Positions 17,886 through 27,266 of a DNA stretch of 43,302 nucleotides are shown piece by piece (the stretch's first letter is position 1; each line of letters opens with the position of its first letter). The notes under the pieces were generated by a model, which saw only the letters and a program-made list of their open reading frames with translations, made no database searches and was not told the DNA's origin. The DNA comes from Flavobacteriales bacterium (lineage in GTDB: Bacteria > Bacteroidota > Bacteroidia > Flavobacteriales > UBA1820): contig JAFYKQ010000011.1 of assembly GCA_017537565.1 (NCBI GenBank), forward strand, positions 1 to 43,302, written 5' to 3'. The position numbers and the translations under genes were made by a program.

Positions 17886-17932
17886 CCTTCCAAAAAAAGC
17901 GGTAGCCTACGGCTGCCGCTTTTTTTGGAAGG
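17886..17932. terminator. long bidirectional terminator, pth and trmN6
   Basis: Two 22-base arms, CCTTCCAAAAAAAGCGGTAGCC and its complement with one G-T wobble, flank a three-base loop. The internal A and T runs give a terminator in both directions between convergent genes. Confidence 0.88.
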
Positions 17933-17939
17933 TAATATT

Positions 17940-18677
17940 TCAATCCTCTATCTGTGGATGAAAACATCGGGTAAGGTCTTTATATGGCTCACTCCACGAC
18001 TTATCCTCTCCTCTTATAGATAGATATTCTTCCTGTGGTGCATCACACCTATCCTGTGAAAAAGACATCAGTACACGTTTAACCGGCGTATCACTACTAT
18101 CCCTCACATAACATATCCTATTCATATATAGCCCATTGCTATAAAAAGCATAGCACACTTTTTCTTTCTCACTATATGGATATATGATACTTACGCTTCC
18201 TGTGGCAGATAATATTTCTACACACTTACGTGCAAAATCATCTATTGGAAAACCCTGTGCACTACGTGCCATATCCCGCGATGGGAGAGGACTATGCACA
18301 TTGGCAGTAAAAAATGGAGGATTGGATAGTATCATATCATATCTTACAGTGGGATTAAAGTCAAAAAAATCTCCTTCTATTATATCCACCCTCTCACTCC
18401 AAGGACTATTATTTACATTATCACGAGCATCACATATCGCTCCGCCATCTATATCTATGCCTGTTATTATAGAATGTTCATATCGCTGGGCTATCATCAT
18501 ACTTATAAGCCCACAACCACAACCTACATCTAGTATATACCCTGGCCGCAAAGCTTTATCCCCCGCCCAAGCTCCCAGCAACACACCGTCTGTCCCTATC
18601 TTCATCGCACTGCGGTGATGCGATAGAGAGAAGCTCTTAAATTTAAACAGACGATGTTTTTCTATGACTCTTGACAT
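17940..18677 (-). CDS. trmN6: tRNA1(Val) A37 N6-methyltransferase-like protein
   Basis: 245 residues with a Rossmann-fold SAM-dependent methyltransferase domain. Motif I is DVGCGCGLISMMIA, the acidic ribose-binding residue is in ITGIDID, and the N6-adenine/glutamine-type catalytic motif is SNPPFF. The N-terminal FKFKSFSLSHHRSAMKIGTDGVLLG is typical of the YfiC/TrmN6 family, which methylates A37 of tRNA-Val in E. coli. The substrate here is inferred from family membership. It is convergent with pth and divergent from the lipoprotein gene with 58 bases between start codons. Confidence 0.85.
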   Translation of the reverse strand: MSRVIEKHRLFKFKSFSLSHHRSAMKIGTDGVLLGAWAGDKALRPGYILDVGCGCGLISMMIAQRYEHSIITGIDIDGGAICDARDNVNNSPWSERVDIIEGDFFDFNPTVRYDMILSNPPFFTANVHSPLPSRDMARSAQGFPIDDFARKCVEILSATGSVSIIYPYSEKEKVCYAFYSNGLYMNRICYVRDSSDTPVKRVLMSFSQDRCDAPQEEYLSIRGEDKSWSEPYKDLTRCFHPQIED

Positions 18678-18701
18678 GAAAGATTTTGTTTTGTACTTTT
18701 A
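18671..18701 (+). promoter_or_regulatory. promoter of the ExbD-like lipoprotein gene
   Basis: TTG (18671-18673), 20 bases, then TACTTTTA (18694-18701), seven of eight positions matching TAnnTTTG. The TTG overlaps the start of the divergent methyltransferase gene. Confidence 0.5.
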
Positions 18702-18735
18702 CACAGTAAAATTAAAACCAAAAATAATCATTTTT

Positions 18736-19389
18736 ATGAAAAAAGTAAAGAAATATCTATGGGCGATGGTTGTTATGACAGGCATGCTATTTTCCTGTGG
18801 AGAGCCAGTAGTTATGGACCGCCCTTCATCGGCATTTTTATCATTAGAAAAGAATTTTGACTATCAAGCCAAAACCAATCAAAAGATGGGCGCCGTTAAA
18901 AAATGGTATGAAAAACACACAGAAAACGGAAAGGAAGAAATAAACATCAAGGTTCAAGGATTGGCAGGGGGTGATTACTTCATTAAATACCCTACTCCCA
19001 TAGTTAAATCTCCCGACCTATTATCAATAAACGATGCTACGGTAGCTGGCCGAGGAGTTATGGTAAACCACCTGGAAATAATGGCAGACGGCTCCCTGAT
19101 GTGGAATGGCAATCCCGAAAACATCGATAACATATACAACACTATCGTTGAATCAAGAGAAAATTCACCTTCAGAATATTATATATTCATAAGTGTAGAT
19201 GAAGAAACTTCATTTGAAGATTACATAAATGTCAAAAACATACTATACCGCTATTATGACCATCTGTCAAATGAATACTACAGCAGTTCATACATAACAT
19301 TATCATATGACGAAAAAGAAAAACTGCACCGCGTATATATAATAAGTGATAAAGAATATATATATGACGCTAGCAAGATAAAAAGATAA
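18736..19389 (+). CDS. lipoprotein with an ExbD/TolR-like segment
   Basis: 217 residues. The signal peptide ends in the lipobox LFSC, so Cys21 would be lipidated. I do not recognise a named family. Residues about 111-180 run NHLEIMADGSLMWNG, a helix, YYIFISVDEETSFEDYINV and another helix. This copies the beta-G-helix-beta-D-helix order of the ExbD/TolR periplasmic domain, but the usual ExbD membrane helix with its Asp is absent and replaced by a lipid anchor. The start is the ATG before the signal peptide; the frame is open further upstream. It is monocistronic, flanked by its own promoter and a strong terminator. The ExbD link is inference. Confidence 0.65.
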   Translation: MKKVKKYLWAMVVMTGMLFSCGEPVVMDRPSSAFLSLEKNFDYQAKTNQKMGAVKKWYEKHTENGKEEINIKVQGLAGGDYFIKYPTPIVKSPDLLSINDATVAGRGVMVNHLEIMADGSLMWNGNPENIDNIYNTIVESRENSPSEYYIFISVDEETSFEDYINVKNILYRYYDHLSNEYYSSSYITLSYDEKEKLHRVYIISDKEYIYDASKIKR

Positions 19390-19406
19390 AGACATTTGTC
19401 ATACGT

Positions 19407-19440
19407 AAAAATGCCGTCCCACGCGTGGGACGGCATTTTT
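19407..19440. terminator. bidirectional terminator, lipoprotein gene and tamB
   Basis: A perfect 34-base palindrome centred on ACGCGT, with stem ATGCCGTCCC/GGGACGGCAT and A/T tails on both sides. Confidence 0.9.
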
Positions 19441-19461
19441 TCTTATCACTATACAAATACT

Positions 19462-22400
19462 CTATCTGAATAGTATCTCTACTCCACTTCCGGTTACAGA
19501 GGCTTGTGGTTTTTCTGCCAATGTATCAACTATCGTTGGACCGATAAGAGTATCTGTGACTGGGACTGACGGTATAGTATCACTATCTGTGCGAGGCTTA
19601 CGACGGAACGATTCTTTTATAAGACGTCCCAATTCACGGAATGAATTAAACTCCTGACGATATGATACACCTATGCTCTGTATATAACCCTGCTGGTTAT
19701 TGAGGTAGTCGTCCTGACGACGATTGACAAATACCCCTCGGAATCTGCCGTCGGCACTTATGTTATACTCTATCTCTACGTCTCCCACTAGATTTGATTG
19801 GGAAGAACCAGTAGGCACACCCACTACTCCGTTTACCGTAACCTTGTCATTAAACAGTTTTTTGGATATAGCCACTTCAAAATCGGTATTGGTAGGACTT
19901 CCCGTAAACCTATCTGATGACGTGTTAAGACTCACACCTATATCCACTCCACTTACAAATTTCTGTACTATGTTTGAGAACTGGTTGGACAGCACACCAG
20001 TAGCAAGTCCCGTTACACCCGTTGCCACCATATTTGGGTTTTGGTTTTCTCCTCCCGTATTGGTAAATGAGTTAAACACCATAAGAGAGATGAACTGCTG
20101 GTTGAGTTGTTCCTGGTCTGATAGTTTATATGCCAATTCTTCTCTTACGTTTTCGGGAGCTTTTGGCATCTCTATATTAAAGGTATATACCGGCGAATTG
20201 AGATAACCTGTGAGATATATAGTCATAAGCACCTCTTCTCGTGTACTTTCAGACACACTACTTAGGAACGTATATGGTTTGGTTGTGGTCTTATATGTCG
20301 CCGAGAAATCTATTATAGGATTGGCAGGGTCCTTGTCAAACGTAAGACGTCCACCTGGTGTAAGGGTAAATTTGCGTTTGAATAAATTTTCATACACAAA
20401 ATTATAGTTACCATTTACCACTTCAAATGTCCCATCTATCGTAAAGGTGCCTTTGGGCGATAGATGCATATACATCACGCCATTGCCACGTCCTTCCAAC
20501 ATATGCCCTACCGATTTGTCCATATAGATTCTGAGCTGTGCATTTGGATTGGCCTCTACCTGTATATTCATCTCACTAGTCGTCTCTCTTTTTTGACGTA
20601 CTATTTTTTTCTTTATGTTTTGAAGCAGTGAGTCTATATGTGTCGTACGAGGAGGCACAAATTCTATCATATCAGACAATTGGAAATCGGTCGTGTTACC
20701 CACATCTATACAGAACACTGTACCTTTTCCTGTCTTTCCTTTTATATCATAAAACAGCGTATGTGTAGGCCCCGTGAGGTCAAACGTACCACTGGCATAT
20801 ACCTGCCCATAGAAACGTTCGTTGTTCTTTTCAGACGTATTAAGCACAAATGAGTTTTCGGCCTTTAAATGTAAATCAAGATACCACACCGCAAAATTAT
20901 CGTGGCATATCTCACCATTTATCCACGCAGGAGTACCCTTTTCGGCATCACGGAAGAGTATGTTTTTAAAATGGAAGTAACTGTTTTTAACCGGAACTTT
21001 TGCCCCGCGAGTAACGGCATATTCCACATTTGTAAATGCTATACCAAGATTGACGTCATTGAGAGATATATATCCATTGATATTTGGAACGGTGATATTT
21101 CCTTCCACCATAGACAGGTCTGCCGAAAGCGTACCCGATGACTTATTAAACACACTGGGCAATAGGTAATGAACAGGTGCCACGTCCAGACTATCCATCT
21201 TGATATAAATTTCTGGCACCAACGCTCTATCCTTTATATTTATTCCACCGTGAATATCTAGCGTGCGTTTACCTTTCCTATCCAACGTAGCAGCCGTAGA
21301 TATGTACTTGTTTCCAAGGTCGGCCTTTACTGCTACACTTAGATTTCCTATATATGATTCATCTATACCCAGATTCTTAATAGACATATCCACACTTGGG
21401 ACTATGGTAGGGTCTTCTTCTCCACGAGATATACGCAACGTGCCGTTTACCACACCATCCAACGGATATTTTTTACGCACCAATACACTACGTGCCAAAT
21501 CTATATCGTGAGCACTTATGTCAAAATCCATATCGCGAGCTGTATTATAGAAACCTTGACATACTATGTGGGAGTCTCCACTACGTAATGTAAGCGAGTC
21601 TATATTTATGGTATTATGCTGGGCATTCCACGTTATACGGTCTATATCCCTATCCTGTCCACCTATATTCCACGTGTTTTTTTCCAGATGCACTTCTGAT
21701 GGCAGCAGACCAAACACTACATTGCGTAACGAGTCTTCATAAACATATGAATGCAGGTCAAAGAACACATCGGTAGAGGAATTCCATTTCTTGAAATCGG
21801 CATCTACATACAGGCTGTCGTTCTCTCTATATGATATGAGTTTAAAATCCTGCATACTATATAGAGGATTTATAAGTTTCTGGGCAGTAAAGGTAAGTGT
21901 GTTTTTACTATCTGTATCCAGATGCATAGACAGTGTATCTATAAGCACGTTTTGGTAGTTTATACGTTCTGCCACAACGTCCATCACAGACCTTGGCGGA
22001 GTCGTACTTATACTACCCTCTATCTGTGTCTTTCCATCAAAAAGCAGTGGGGTGTTTATAATCTTTACATTGGGTGCCGTAACTTTAAGCGAATATGTAT
22101 ATGATTGGTCTTCTACCGTAGGACGTTTTTCATAGAACTTAAAGCGACTAAATGTAGCATTGGCAAACGTAGTGGGGAGTTGGGACAGGCGGAATCGTCC
22201 ATTTACCTGTGCATCAAATATATCATCGGCTATAACAGAAAGCACTCGTGTAGAATCTGTCTCCATAGCTGTAAGAGCTTCTACACGGGATATGTAGTAG
22301 TATTTGGAGCCAGCATTATAACTCACCTCTGAAAGTGTAAAGAAGCCTTCAGCATCGTCTACCGTATGCCCCGTTATTTTACTCTCAATAGTTGCTCTCA

Positions 22401-24021
22401 GGTTGGCCAAAGAGTCTTTTATAATACCCAGATTGTAAAGATGGCCACGGTCCAGATACATATTGAGTGTATTCTCATACCTGCCACCACTATGACGTAC
22501 CAGTGTATCACTGGCCGTAGCCTTTATATTGGGGTCATTTATCTCTATGCTCGATGCAAAAGTATCCCCATTCAATGTCGTATTTACATCTATATCACTG
22601 TATGAGTAGCCTTTTATACCCACACTTGAAATATGGGAAGACATACGAGCATCTATCTTACCTTTCCTACGTCCCTTACCTTCCAGTTGTGAATACATAG
22701 ACAGTTTGCCTAGTAGAGTACTACCTGTGAGCAATCCCACATCTACGTCTTCAACGCTCAACATACCGTTATACCTCACCCTGTCTTTATCCCAAGGATT
22801 ATCTGCCGAAATCTGTGCAAAAGCCTTACCACGGAATGTTTCCAGTGTCACACTGGCATCTGCCTTAACTGGCGAAGTATTAACCACAGCATTACCCGTT
22901 ATGTGAGAAAGGGCATTCAGTTTCTTGATATCAGATTCTTTAAAGCCTTTAAGACCTGTAAGACCATAATAATACAACGCTCGTGTGGCATTTATGTCTA
23001 TGTTTGAAACTACTAGTTTGGAAGTAGATGTAGATACACTATCACTATTGACATTTACATCTCCATATGCAGTAAGCTTAAATATATTGGGGCTCCACAA
23101 TTCTGCCTGACGTACACGAGCCACCCCAGCCATATACGAAGTATTGGTCTTAACGTGTATAGATGGGAAATCTGTAAGTTGTGGAAAAAAGTATGCCACG
23201 TCATCGGGGTCTATGACAGCCTTGTCTATTTTAAGGTCTACACACATATCCTTCACATCACGAGATAATGTATCTTTTTTACCCTCTCCTGGCATATATA
23301 GAGCTATCTTACCTCTTATATCACTGCCTGTGGTCTTTATGTGCATATCTTTGGCTGTTATACCATAAGGACTCACATCTACGTCCATAGTGAGCTCTTC
23401 CAGAGCAACTCCCATAGACGAGACTGCCGTGATATCTTCTATGTCAAACAAGTAACCGTTTTCTCTTATACGTATGCGGCGTACGTCCAGGTAGAAGTCA
23501 TCTATCGCCATACTATCCAGGCGTCCTTTTTCTCCATCTCTCTCCTTTACATACCTCAAGTGTGCATCTTTTATAGCCGCACGGGCAATATTCATATTGA
23601 GAGTTTTCTTCTCTTCATCTTTCTTTTTAAAATATGCCAAAAAAGCAGACAGGTTATCTTTTTCCTCGCCATTGTAATGAGTGATATGCACATCGGGAGA
23701 GGTGAGCAACACATATCCCAATGATATACGACTAGAAAATATACTGGACAGACGTATTCTGGCATCTACCGCTGGTATATATGCCAGTGTATCATCGTGA
23801 TGGTCTTTCAATAGCACACCGGCCATATGTACACGCCCCGATGGTCTCACGGTAAACGTATCTATGGATATTTCCTGTGGGATATTTTGAGAAATTTTAT
23901 GTGATATGGCACGTCCCAGATAGTTCTGTACAGGTGGCACCATAAGCAGCCCCAACAGCAAGACAACCACCAGGATTATCCCCAGCAGTACACGTATTGC
24001 TATGCGAGCTTTTTTATTCAT
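19462..24021 (-). CDS. tamB: TamB-family envelope protein (DUF490)
   Basis: 1519 residues. An N-terminal membrane anchor (about 7-29, VLLGIILVVVLLLGLLMVPP) is followed by a very long periplasmic region of repeated short beta strands, as in bridge-like lipid transport proteins of the AsmA/TamB class. The conserved C-terminal TamB domain contains RKFTLTPGGRLTFDKDPANP, EVLMTIYLTGYLNSPVYTF and a VEIEYNISADGRFRGVFVN segment near the end. E. coli TamB is about 1260 residues. A role in phospholipid transfer to, or protein assembly in, the outer membrane is known for the family and inferred here. It diverges from tsaD with only 34 bases between the start codons. Confidence 0.92.
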   Translation of the reverse strand: MNKKARIAIRVLLGIILVVVLLLGLLMVPPVQNYLGRAISHKISQNIPQEISIDTFTVRPSGRVHMAGVLLKDHHDDTLAYIPAVDARIRLSSIFSSRISLGYVLLTSPDVHITHYNGEEKDNLSAFLAYFKKKDEEKKTLNMNIARAAIKDAHLRYVKERDGEKGRLDSMAIDDFYLDVRRIRIRENGYLFDIEDITAVSSMGVALEELTMDVDVSPYGITAKDMHIKTTGSDIRGKIALYMPGEGKKDTLSRDVKDMCVDLKIDKAVIDPDDVAYFFPQLTDFPSIHVKTNTSYMAGVARVRQAELWSPNIFKLTAYGDVNVNSDSVSTSTSKLVVSNIDINATRALYYYGLTGLKGFKESDIKKLNALSHITGNAVVNTSPVKADASVTLETFRGKAFAQISADNPWDKDRVRYNGMLSVEDVDVGLLTGSTLLGKLSMYSQLEGKGRRKGKIDARMSSHISSVGIKGYSYSDIDVNTTLNGDTFASSIEINDPNIKATASDTLVRHSGGRYENTLNMYLDRGHLYNLGIIKDSLANLRATIESKITGHTVDDAEGFFTLSEVSYNAGSKYYYISRVEALTAMETDSTRVLSVIADDIFDAQVNGRFRLSQLPTTFANATFSRFKFYEKRPTVEDQSYTYSLKVTAPNVKIINTPLLFDGKTQIEGSISTTPPRSVMDVVAERINYQNVLIDTLSMHLDTDSKNTLTFTAQKLINPLYSMQDFKLISYRENDSLYVDADFKKWNSSTDVFFDLHSYVYEDSLRNVVFGLLPSEVHLEKNTWNIGGQDRDIDRITWNAQHNTINIDSLTLRSGDSHIVCQGFYNTARDMDFDISAHDIDLARSVLVRKKYPLDGVVNGTLRISRGEEDPTIVPSVDMSIKNLGIDESYIGNLSVAVKADLGNKYISTAATLDRKGKRTLDIHGGINIKDRALVPEIYIKMDSLDVAPVHYLLPSVFNKSSGTLSADLSMVEGNITVPNINGYISLNDVNLGIAFTNVEYAVTRGAKVPVKNSYFHFKNILFRDAEKGTPAWINGEICHDNFAVWYLDLHLKAENSFVLNTSEKNNERFYGQVYASGTFDLTGPTHTLFYDIKGKTGKGTVFCIDVGNTTDFQLSDMIEFVPPRTTHIDSLLQNIKKKIVRQKRETTSEMNIQVEANPNAQLRIYMDKSVGHMLEGRGNGVMYMHLSPKGTFTIDGTFEVVNGNYNFVYENLFKRKFTLTPGGRLTFDKDPANPIIDFSATYKTTTKPYTFLSSVSESTREEVLMTIYLTGYLNSPVYTFNIEMPKAPENVREELAYKLSDQEQLNQQFISLMVFNSFTNTGGENQNPNMVATGVTGLATGVLSNQFSNIVQKFVSGVDIGVSLNTSSDRFTGSPTNTDFEVAISKKLFNDKVTVNGVVGVPTGSSQSNLVGDVEIEYNISADGRFRGVFVNRRQDDYLNNQQGYIQSIGVSYRQEFNSFRELGRLIKESFRRKPRTDSDTIPSVPVTDTLIGPTIVDTLAEKPQASVTGSGVEILFR

Positions 24022-24050
24022 TGCAGTATATTATTTATTCACTATTTTTG
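24021..24050 (+). promoter_or_regulatory. promoter of tsaD-rsmE, giving a leaderless mRNA
   Basis: TTG (24021-24023), 19 bases, then TATTTTTG (24043-24050) matches the consensus exactly. The -7 box ends six bases before the tsaD ATG, so transcription should start at or within a few bases of the start codon. The TTG overlaps the start codon of tamB on the other strand. Confidence 0.7.
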
Positions 24051-24055
24051 CCATT

Positions 24056-25087
24056 ATGAAAGAGCAGGTAGAACAGCCCATCATATTGGGTATAGAGTCA
24101 TCGTGTGATGACACATCGGCAGCCATTGTGCGAGGCACCAGGTTGCTATCCAGTGTCATTGCTTCGCAAAAAGTCCACGAACTATGGGGAGGTGTCGTTC
24201 CCGAACTAGCATCACGTGCTCACCAGCAAAATATAGTCCCCGTAGTAGATGCGGCTTTTAAACAAGCAAATATACGCAAAGAAGACGTGAATGCAATAGC
24301 TTTTACGCGTGGACCTGGACTTTTAGGTTCACTTTTGGTAGGAACGTCATTTGCCAAGAGTCTTTCACTGGCATTGGGGGTGCCTCTTATCGAGGTAAAT
24401 CATATGCAAGGACATATTCTGGCCAATTTTGTAGATACAGATGACGCTACTGCACACCCATCTTTCCCATTCCTATGTCTTACCGTAAGCGGAGGTCATA
24501 CACAGATAGTGCGTGTAGATGACTATTTTTCTATGACTGTACTAGGAGAAACGATAGATGATGCTGCTGGCGAAGCATTTGACAAGATAGGAAAGATACT
24601 ATCACTGCCATATCCTGCTGGCCCTCATATAGACCGTCTATCCCGCCAGGGCAATCCTAATGCCTTTACTTTCTCTCGTCCACAGGTACAAGGCCTGGAT
24701 TTCAGTTTTTCGGGTCTTAAAACATCTGTACTGTATTTTGTACAGAAGATGCAGAAAGAAAACGAAGCTTTTGTAGAGGAAAACCTGGCCGACTTGTGTG
24801 CATCGGTACAACATACCATCATATACATATTGTTACACAAGATTAAAAAGGCTGTTAAAGAGACAGGCATACGCACACTGGCAATAGCGGGAGGTGTATC
24901 TGCCAATTCGGGATTAAGAGAGGCTCTCACCACGTGGGCTTCTCGCAGCAAGGTGGATTTACACCTACCTTCGCTACATTTCACGACAGATAACGCTGCT
25001 ATGATAGCCGTTACAGGCTATTTCAAATACACACAAGGAGAATTTACAGACCAAAGTGCCACAGCTACGGCACGATATAGTTTATAG
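24056..25087 (+). CDS. tsaD: tRNA N6-threonylcarbamoyladenosine transferase
   Basis: Transfers threonylcarbamoyl from its AMP ester to A37 of ANN-decoding tRNAs, working with TsaB, TsaC and TsaE. 343 residues, normal length. GIESSCDDTSAA opens the ASKHA fold, His116 and His120 in HMQGH bind the metal, and SGGHTQIV, AFDKIGK and AGGVSANSGLR are family signatures. An upstream extension of 18 residues is open but would overlap the tamB start and the promoter, so MKEQVEQ is chosen. rsmE follows after six bases, forming a small RNA-modification operon. Confidence 0.95.
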   Translation: MKEQVEQPIILGIESSCDDTSAAIVRGTRLLSSVIASQKVHELWGGVVPELASRAHQQNIVPVVDAAFKQANIRKEDVNAIAFTRGPGLLGSLLVGTSFAKSLSLALGVPLIEVNHMQGHILANFVDTDDATAHPSFPFLCLTVSGGHTQIVRVDDYFSMTVLGETIDDAAGEAFDKIGKILSLPYPAGPHIDRLSRQGNPNAFTFSRPQVQGLDFSFSGLKTSVLYFVQKMQKENEAFVEENLADLCASVQHTIIYILLHKIKKAVKETGIRTLAIAGGVSANSGLREALTTWASRSKVDLHLPSLHFTTDNAAMIAVTGYFKYTQGEFTDQSATATARYSL

Positions 25088-25093
25088 AACACT

Positions 25094-25807
25094 ATGCAAT
25101 TATTTTACGCTCCACATATAACAGAAACAGATACCATTTTTACTCTCTCCAAAGAAGAGAGCCACCACGCTGTAAAGGTTCTGCGAATGACGGCAGGTAG
25201 TGACATATACGTCACAAATGGCAGCGGACTGATGATACGCGGTGTGATAGAATTGGCCTCACCATCATCTGTGAGTGTGCGTGTAGAAGAAATATTGCCC
25301 GATGTCCAGCGACGTCCTTACCACATACACATAGCCATCGCCCCTACCAAGATGAACGAACGCATGGAGTGGTTTCTGGAAAAAGCTACCGAAGTAGGAG
25401 TAGATGAAATAACTCCCATTATATGCCATCACAGCGAACGCCGTGTGTATAACTGTGAACGTGGGCGTCGTGTGATACTTTCGGCAGGGAAGCAATCCCT
25501 CAAAGCAGCCTTCCCCACCCTTAACGAAGCTATACCTTTTAAGGATTTTATAAAGAACAATACTTCATCTGCCAGATTTATGGCACACTGTATGGAGGAG
25601 GGTGAAAAAGTATTATTGACATCTGCTATGCGTGATGCAGATGACATATGTGTGCTTATAGGACCCGAAGGTGATTTTTCTGCAGAAGAATTACAGATGG
25701 CACTCACGGCAGGATACATTCCTGTAAGCCTCGGGGAGAGTCGTTTGAGAGCCGAAACAGCCGCTCTGTATGCTGTAATGGCTGCCTATGCAGTAAAAAG
25801 TATTTAA
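25094..25807 (+). CDS. rsmE: 16S rRNA uridine-1498 N3-methyltransferase
   Basis: 237 residues with an N-terminal PUA-like domain (about 1-70, EESHHAVKVLRM) and a C-terminal SPOUT knot. Signatures are KMNERMEWFLEKATEVGVD, ERS-like HHSERRVYN, KQSLKAAFPTL, LIGPEGDFSAEEL and LGESRLRAETAA. It methylates U1498 in the decoding centre of the small subunit. It is six bases downstream of tsaD and ends at a strong terminator. Confidence 0.93.
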   Translation: MQLFYAPHITETDTIFTLSKEESHHAVKVLRMTAGSDIYVTNGSGLMIRGVIELASPSSVSVRVEEILPDVQRRPYHIHIAIAPTKMNERMEWFLEKATEVGVDEITPIICHHSERRVYNCERGRRVILSAGKQSLKAAFPTLNEAIPFKDFIKNNTSSARFMAHCMEEGEKVLLTSAMRDADDICVLIGPEGDFSAEELQMALTAGYIPVSLGESRLRAETAALYAVMAAYAVKSI

Positions 25808-25832
25808 CGGGTAAATATATAACGACCAAAAA

Positions 25833-25860
25833 GCGGCAGCCACACGTGGCTGCCGCGTTT
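25833..25860. terminator. bidirectional terminator, rsmE and MFS gene
   Basis: GCGGCAGCCAC and GTGGCTGCCGC form an 11-bp stem; AAAAA precedes it and GTTT follows, so it works best for the minus-strand MFS gene. Confidence 0.8.
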
Positions 25861-25883
25861 CTATTATTAGCTATTGCTATATA

Positions 25884-27137
25884 TTATTCTGCCTTTTTGG
25901 CTGGACGAGAACCTACCAAAGCGTAGAACAAGATGTATGCAGCAGATGCCATTGGCACAAAGTAGCTGTATAGACCTATCTTGTCATAGAAGAACGCCTG
26001 GATGGCCAACATCACCGCACAACCAAATACCATAGTCATAAATATACCAGATGCAGCAGCAGTGTATTTGCCAAGACCTTCTACAGCCATATTAAAGATA
26101 CCACCCCACATCACAGATGTGCATAGACCCACCAGTAGGAATGCTCCCATACCTGCAGGAACCTCTACCCATATCATAGAAAGGTTTGCCCAGTCGATAC
26201 CAGGAACACTTATAGTAACACTAGTAGGAGTAAAGATACCTATACCTATAAGCACCACAGCTACTGCAGCCACAGTACTTACCATCGCACGGCTACTTAC
26301 TTTACCACCTATCGCACCACCTATAGTACGTCCTATGAACATCATAAACCAATATACAGACGCTATAAGAGCAGCCACGCTGGCACTTATTCCCACAGCC
26401 TCACTCTGAAGATATGACACCATATATGTAGGAGTTCCTACCTCTACGCTCATATATAGGAAGATAGCCAATGCACCTAGAGTGAAATGACGGTGTTTAA
26501 GAGCACCTGTCACTAGACCCAATTCTACTTTGGCCTGTTCTGGTTCGTCGATTTTTGTAAAGATAAGCACCACAAATGCTACCACAAATATAGCACCAGC
26601 TATAAGAAGAGCAGGAGTAGCATCGGCTATACCCGTATCTTTGGTAACTTCACCTATAAGTGCACCCATCAGGATATACACAGCCACAGCAGCAGCCGAG
26701 TTGAAAGCACCACCTATCTGGATAAGCTGGTTACCTTCGTTACCACCACCACCTAGAAGGTTAAGAAGTGGGTTAACTACTGTGTTAAGCATACACATAC
26801 ATAGACCGCTTATGAAAGCACCTGCCAGATATACCCAGTAGCTACCTACCACACCGCTCAAGTATTCTAGGCCAAGACCAGCCATACCTACTAGCAATGC
26901 TGCCAATGCAGTTTTCTTGTAGCCAAATTTTGAGATAAGCATACCCGAAGGAATACCCATAAGAAGATAAGCGATAAAGTTTGCATAGTTACCTATCTGT
27001 CCTGCTAGCTCACTAGCACCAAACTGGCTGTTAACGATTGTAGCCATAGGTATGCATAGATTGGTAACAAATGCAATCATTGCAAATAGGGCAATCATCA
27101 TAATAATAGCTGCCCACTGTTTTGTTTGTTTTGCCAT
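25884..27137 (-). CDS. FucP/GluP-like MFS sugar permease
   Basis: 417 residues with 12 predicted membrane helices and little else. The layout fits the FHS (fucose-galactose-H+ symporter) branch of the major facilitator superfamily: IGNYANFIAYLLMGIPSGMLISKFGYKKT in helices 2-3, then LNTVVNPLLNLLGG and GAFNSAAAVAVY. A hexose is the most likely substrate but cannot be decided from sequence. No sugar-processing gene is adjacent. dusB lies 130 bases upstream on the same strand. The upstream region holds repeats of AGTGT and a GTGTA...TACAC dyad (about 27211-27241) but no clear promoter box. Confidence 0.78.
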   Translation of the reverse strand: MAKQTKQWAAIIMMIALFAMIAFVTNLCIPMATIVNSQFGASELAGQIGNYANFIAYLLMGIPSGMLISKFGYKKTALAALLVGMAGLGLEYLSGVVGSYWVYLAGAFISGLCMCMLNTVVNPLLNLLGGGGNEGNQLIQIGGAFNSAAAVAVYILMGALIGEVTKDTGIADATPALLIAGAIFVVAFVVLIFTKIDEPEQAKVELGLVTGALKHRHFTLGALAIFLYMSVEVGTPTYMVSYLQSEAVGISASVAALIASVYWFMMFIGRTIGGAIGGKVSSRAMVSTVAAVAVVLIGIGIFTPTSVTISVPGIDWANLSMIWVEVPAGMGAFLLVGLCTSVMWGGIFNMAVEGLGKYTAAASGIFMTMVFGCAVMLAIQAFFYDKIGLYSYFVPMASAAYILFYALVGSRPAKKAE

Positions 27138-27266
27138 TGTTGAGATTTTTATTTATGTTGTGATTTAATTATTGATATTTTCCCTATCAGTAAAATGATG
27201 GTGTTTCATATTGAGTGTAAAAATAGTGTTTTTTGTACACCCTACCATATTTTTTGACAAAAACAT
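27138..27266 (-). promoter_or_regulatory. MFS upstream region with AGTGT/TACAC repeats
   Basis: The plus strand at about 27211-27241 reads as two AGTGT words 12 bases apart, followed by TACAC, so GTGTA and TACAC form a dyad about 26 bases long. It lies some 75-105 bases before the MFS start codon. No TAnnTTTG box was found in this stretch and no terminator after dusB, so the MFS gene may be partly read through from dusB. Confidence 0.25.

Noticed and set aside
18736-19389. True ExbD energy-transducing subunit
   Set aside because: It lacks the single membrane helix with the essential Asp and has no ExbB or TonB neighbour.
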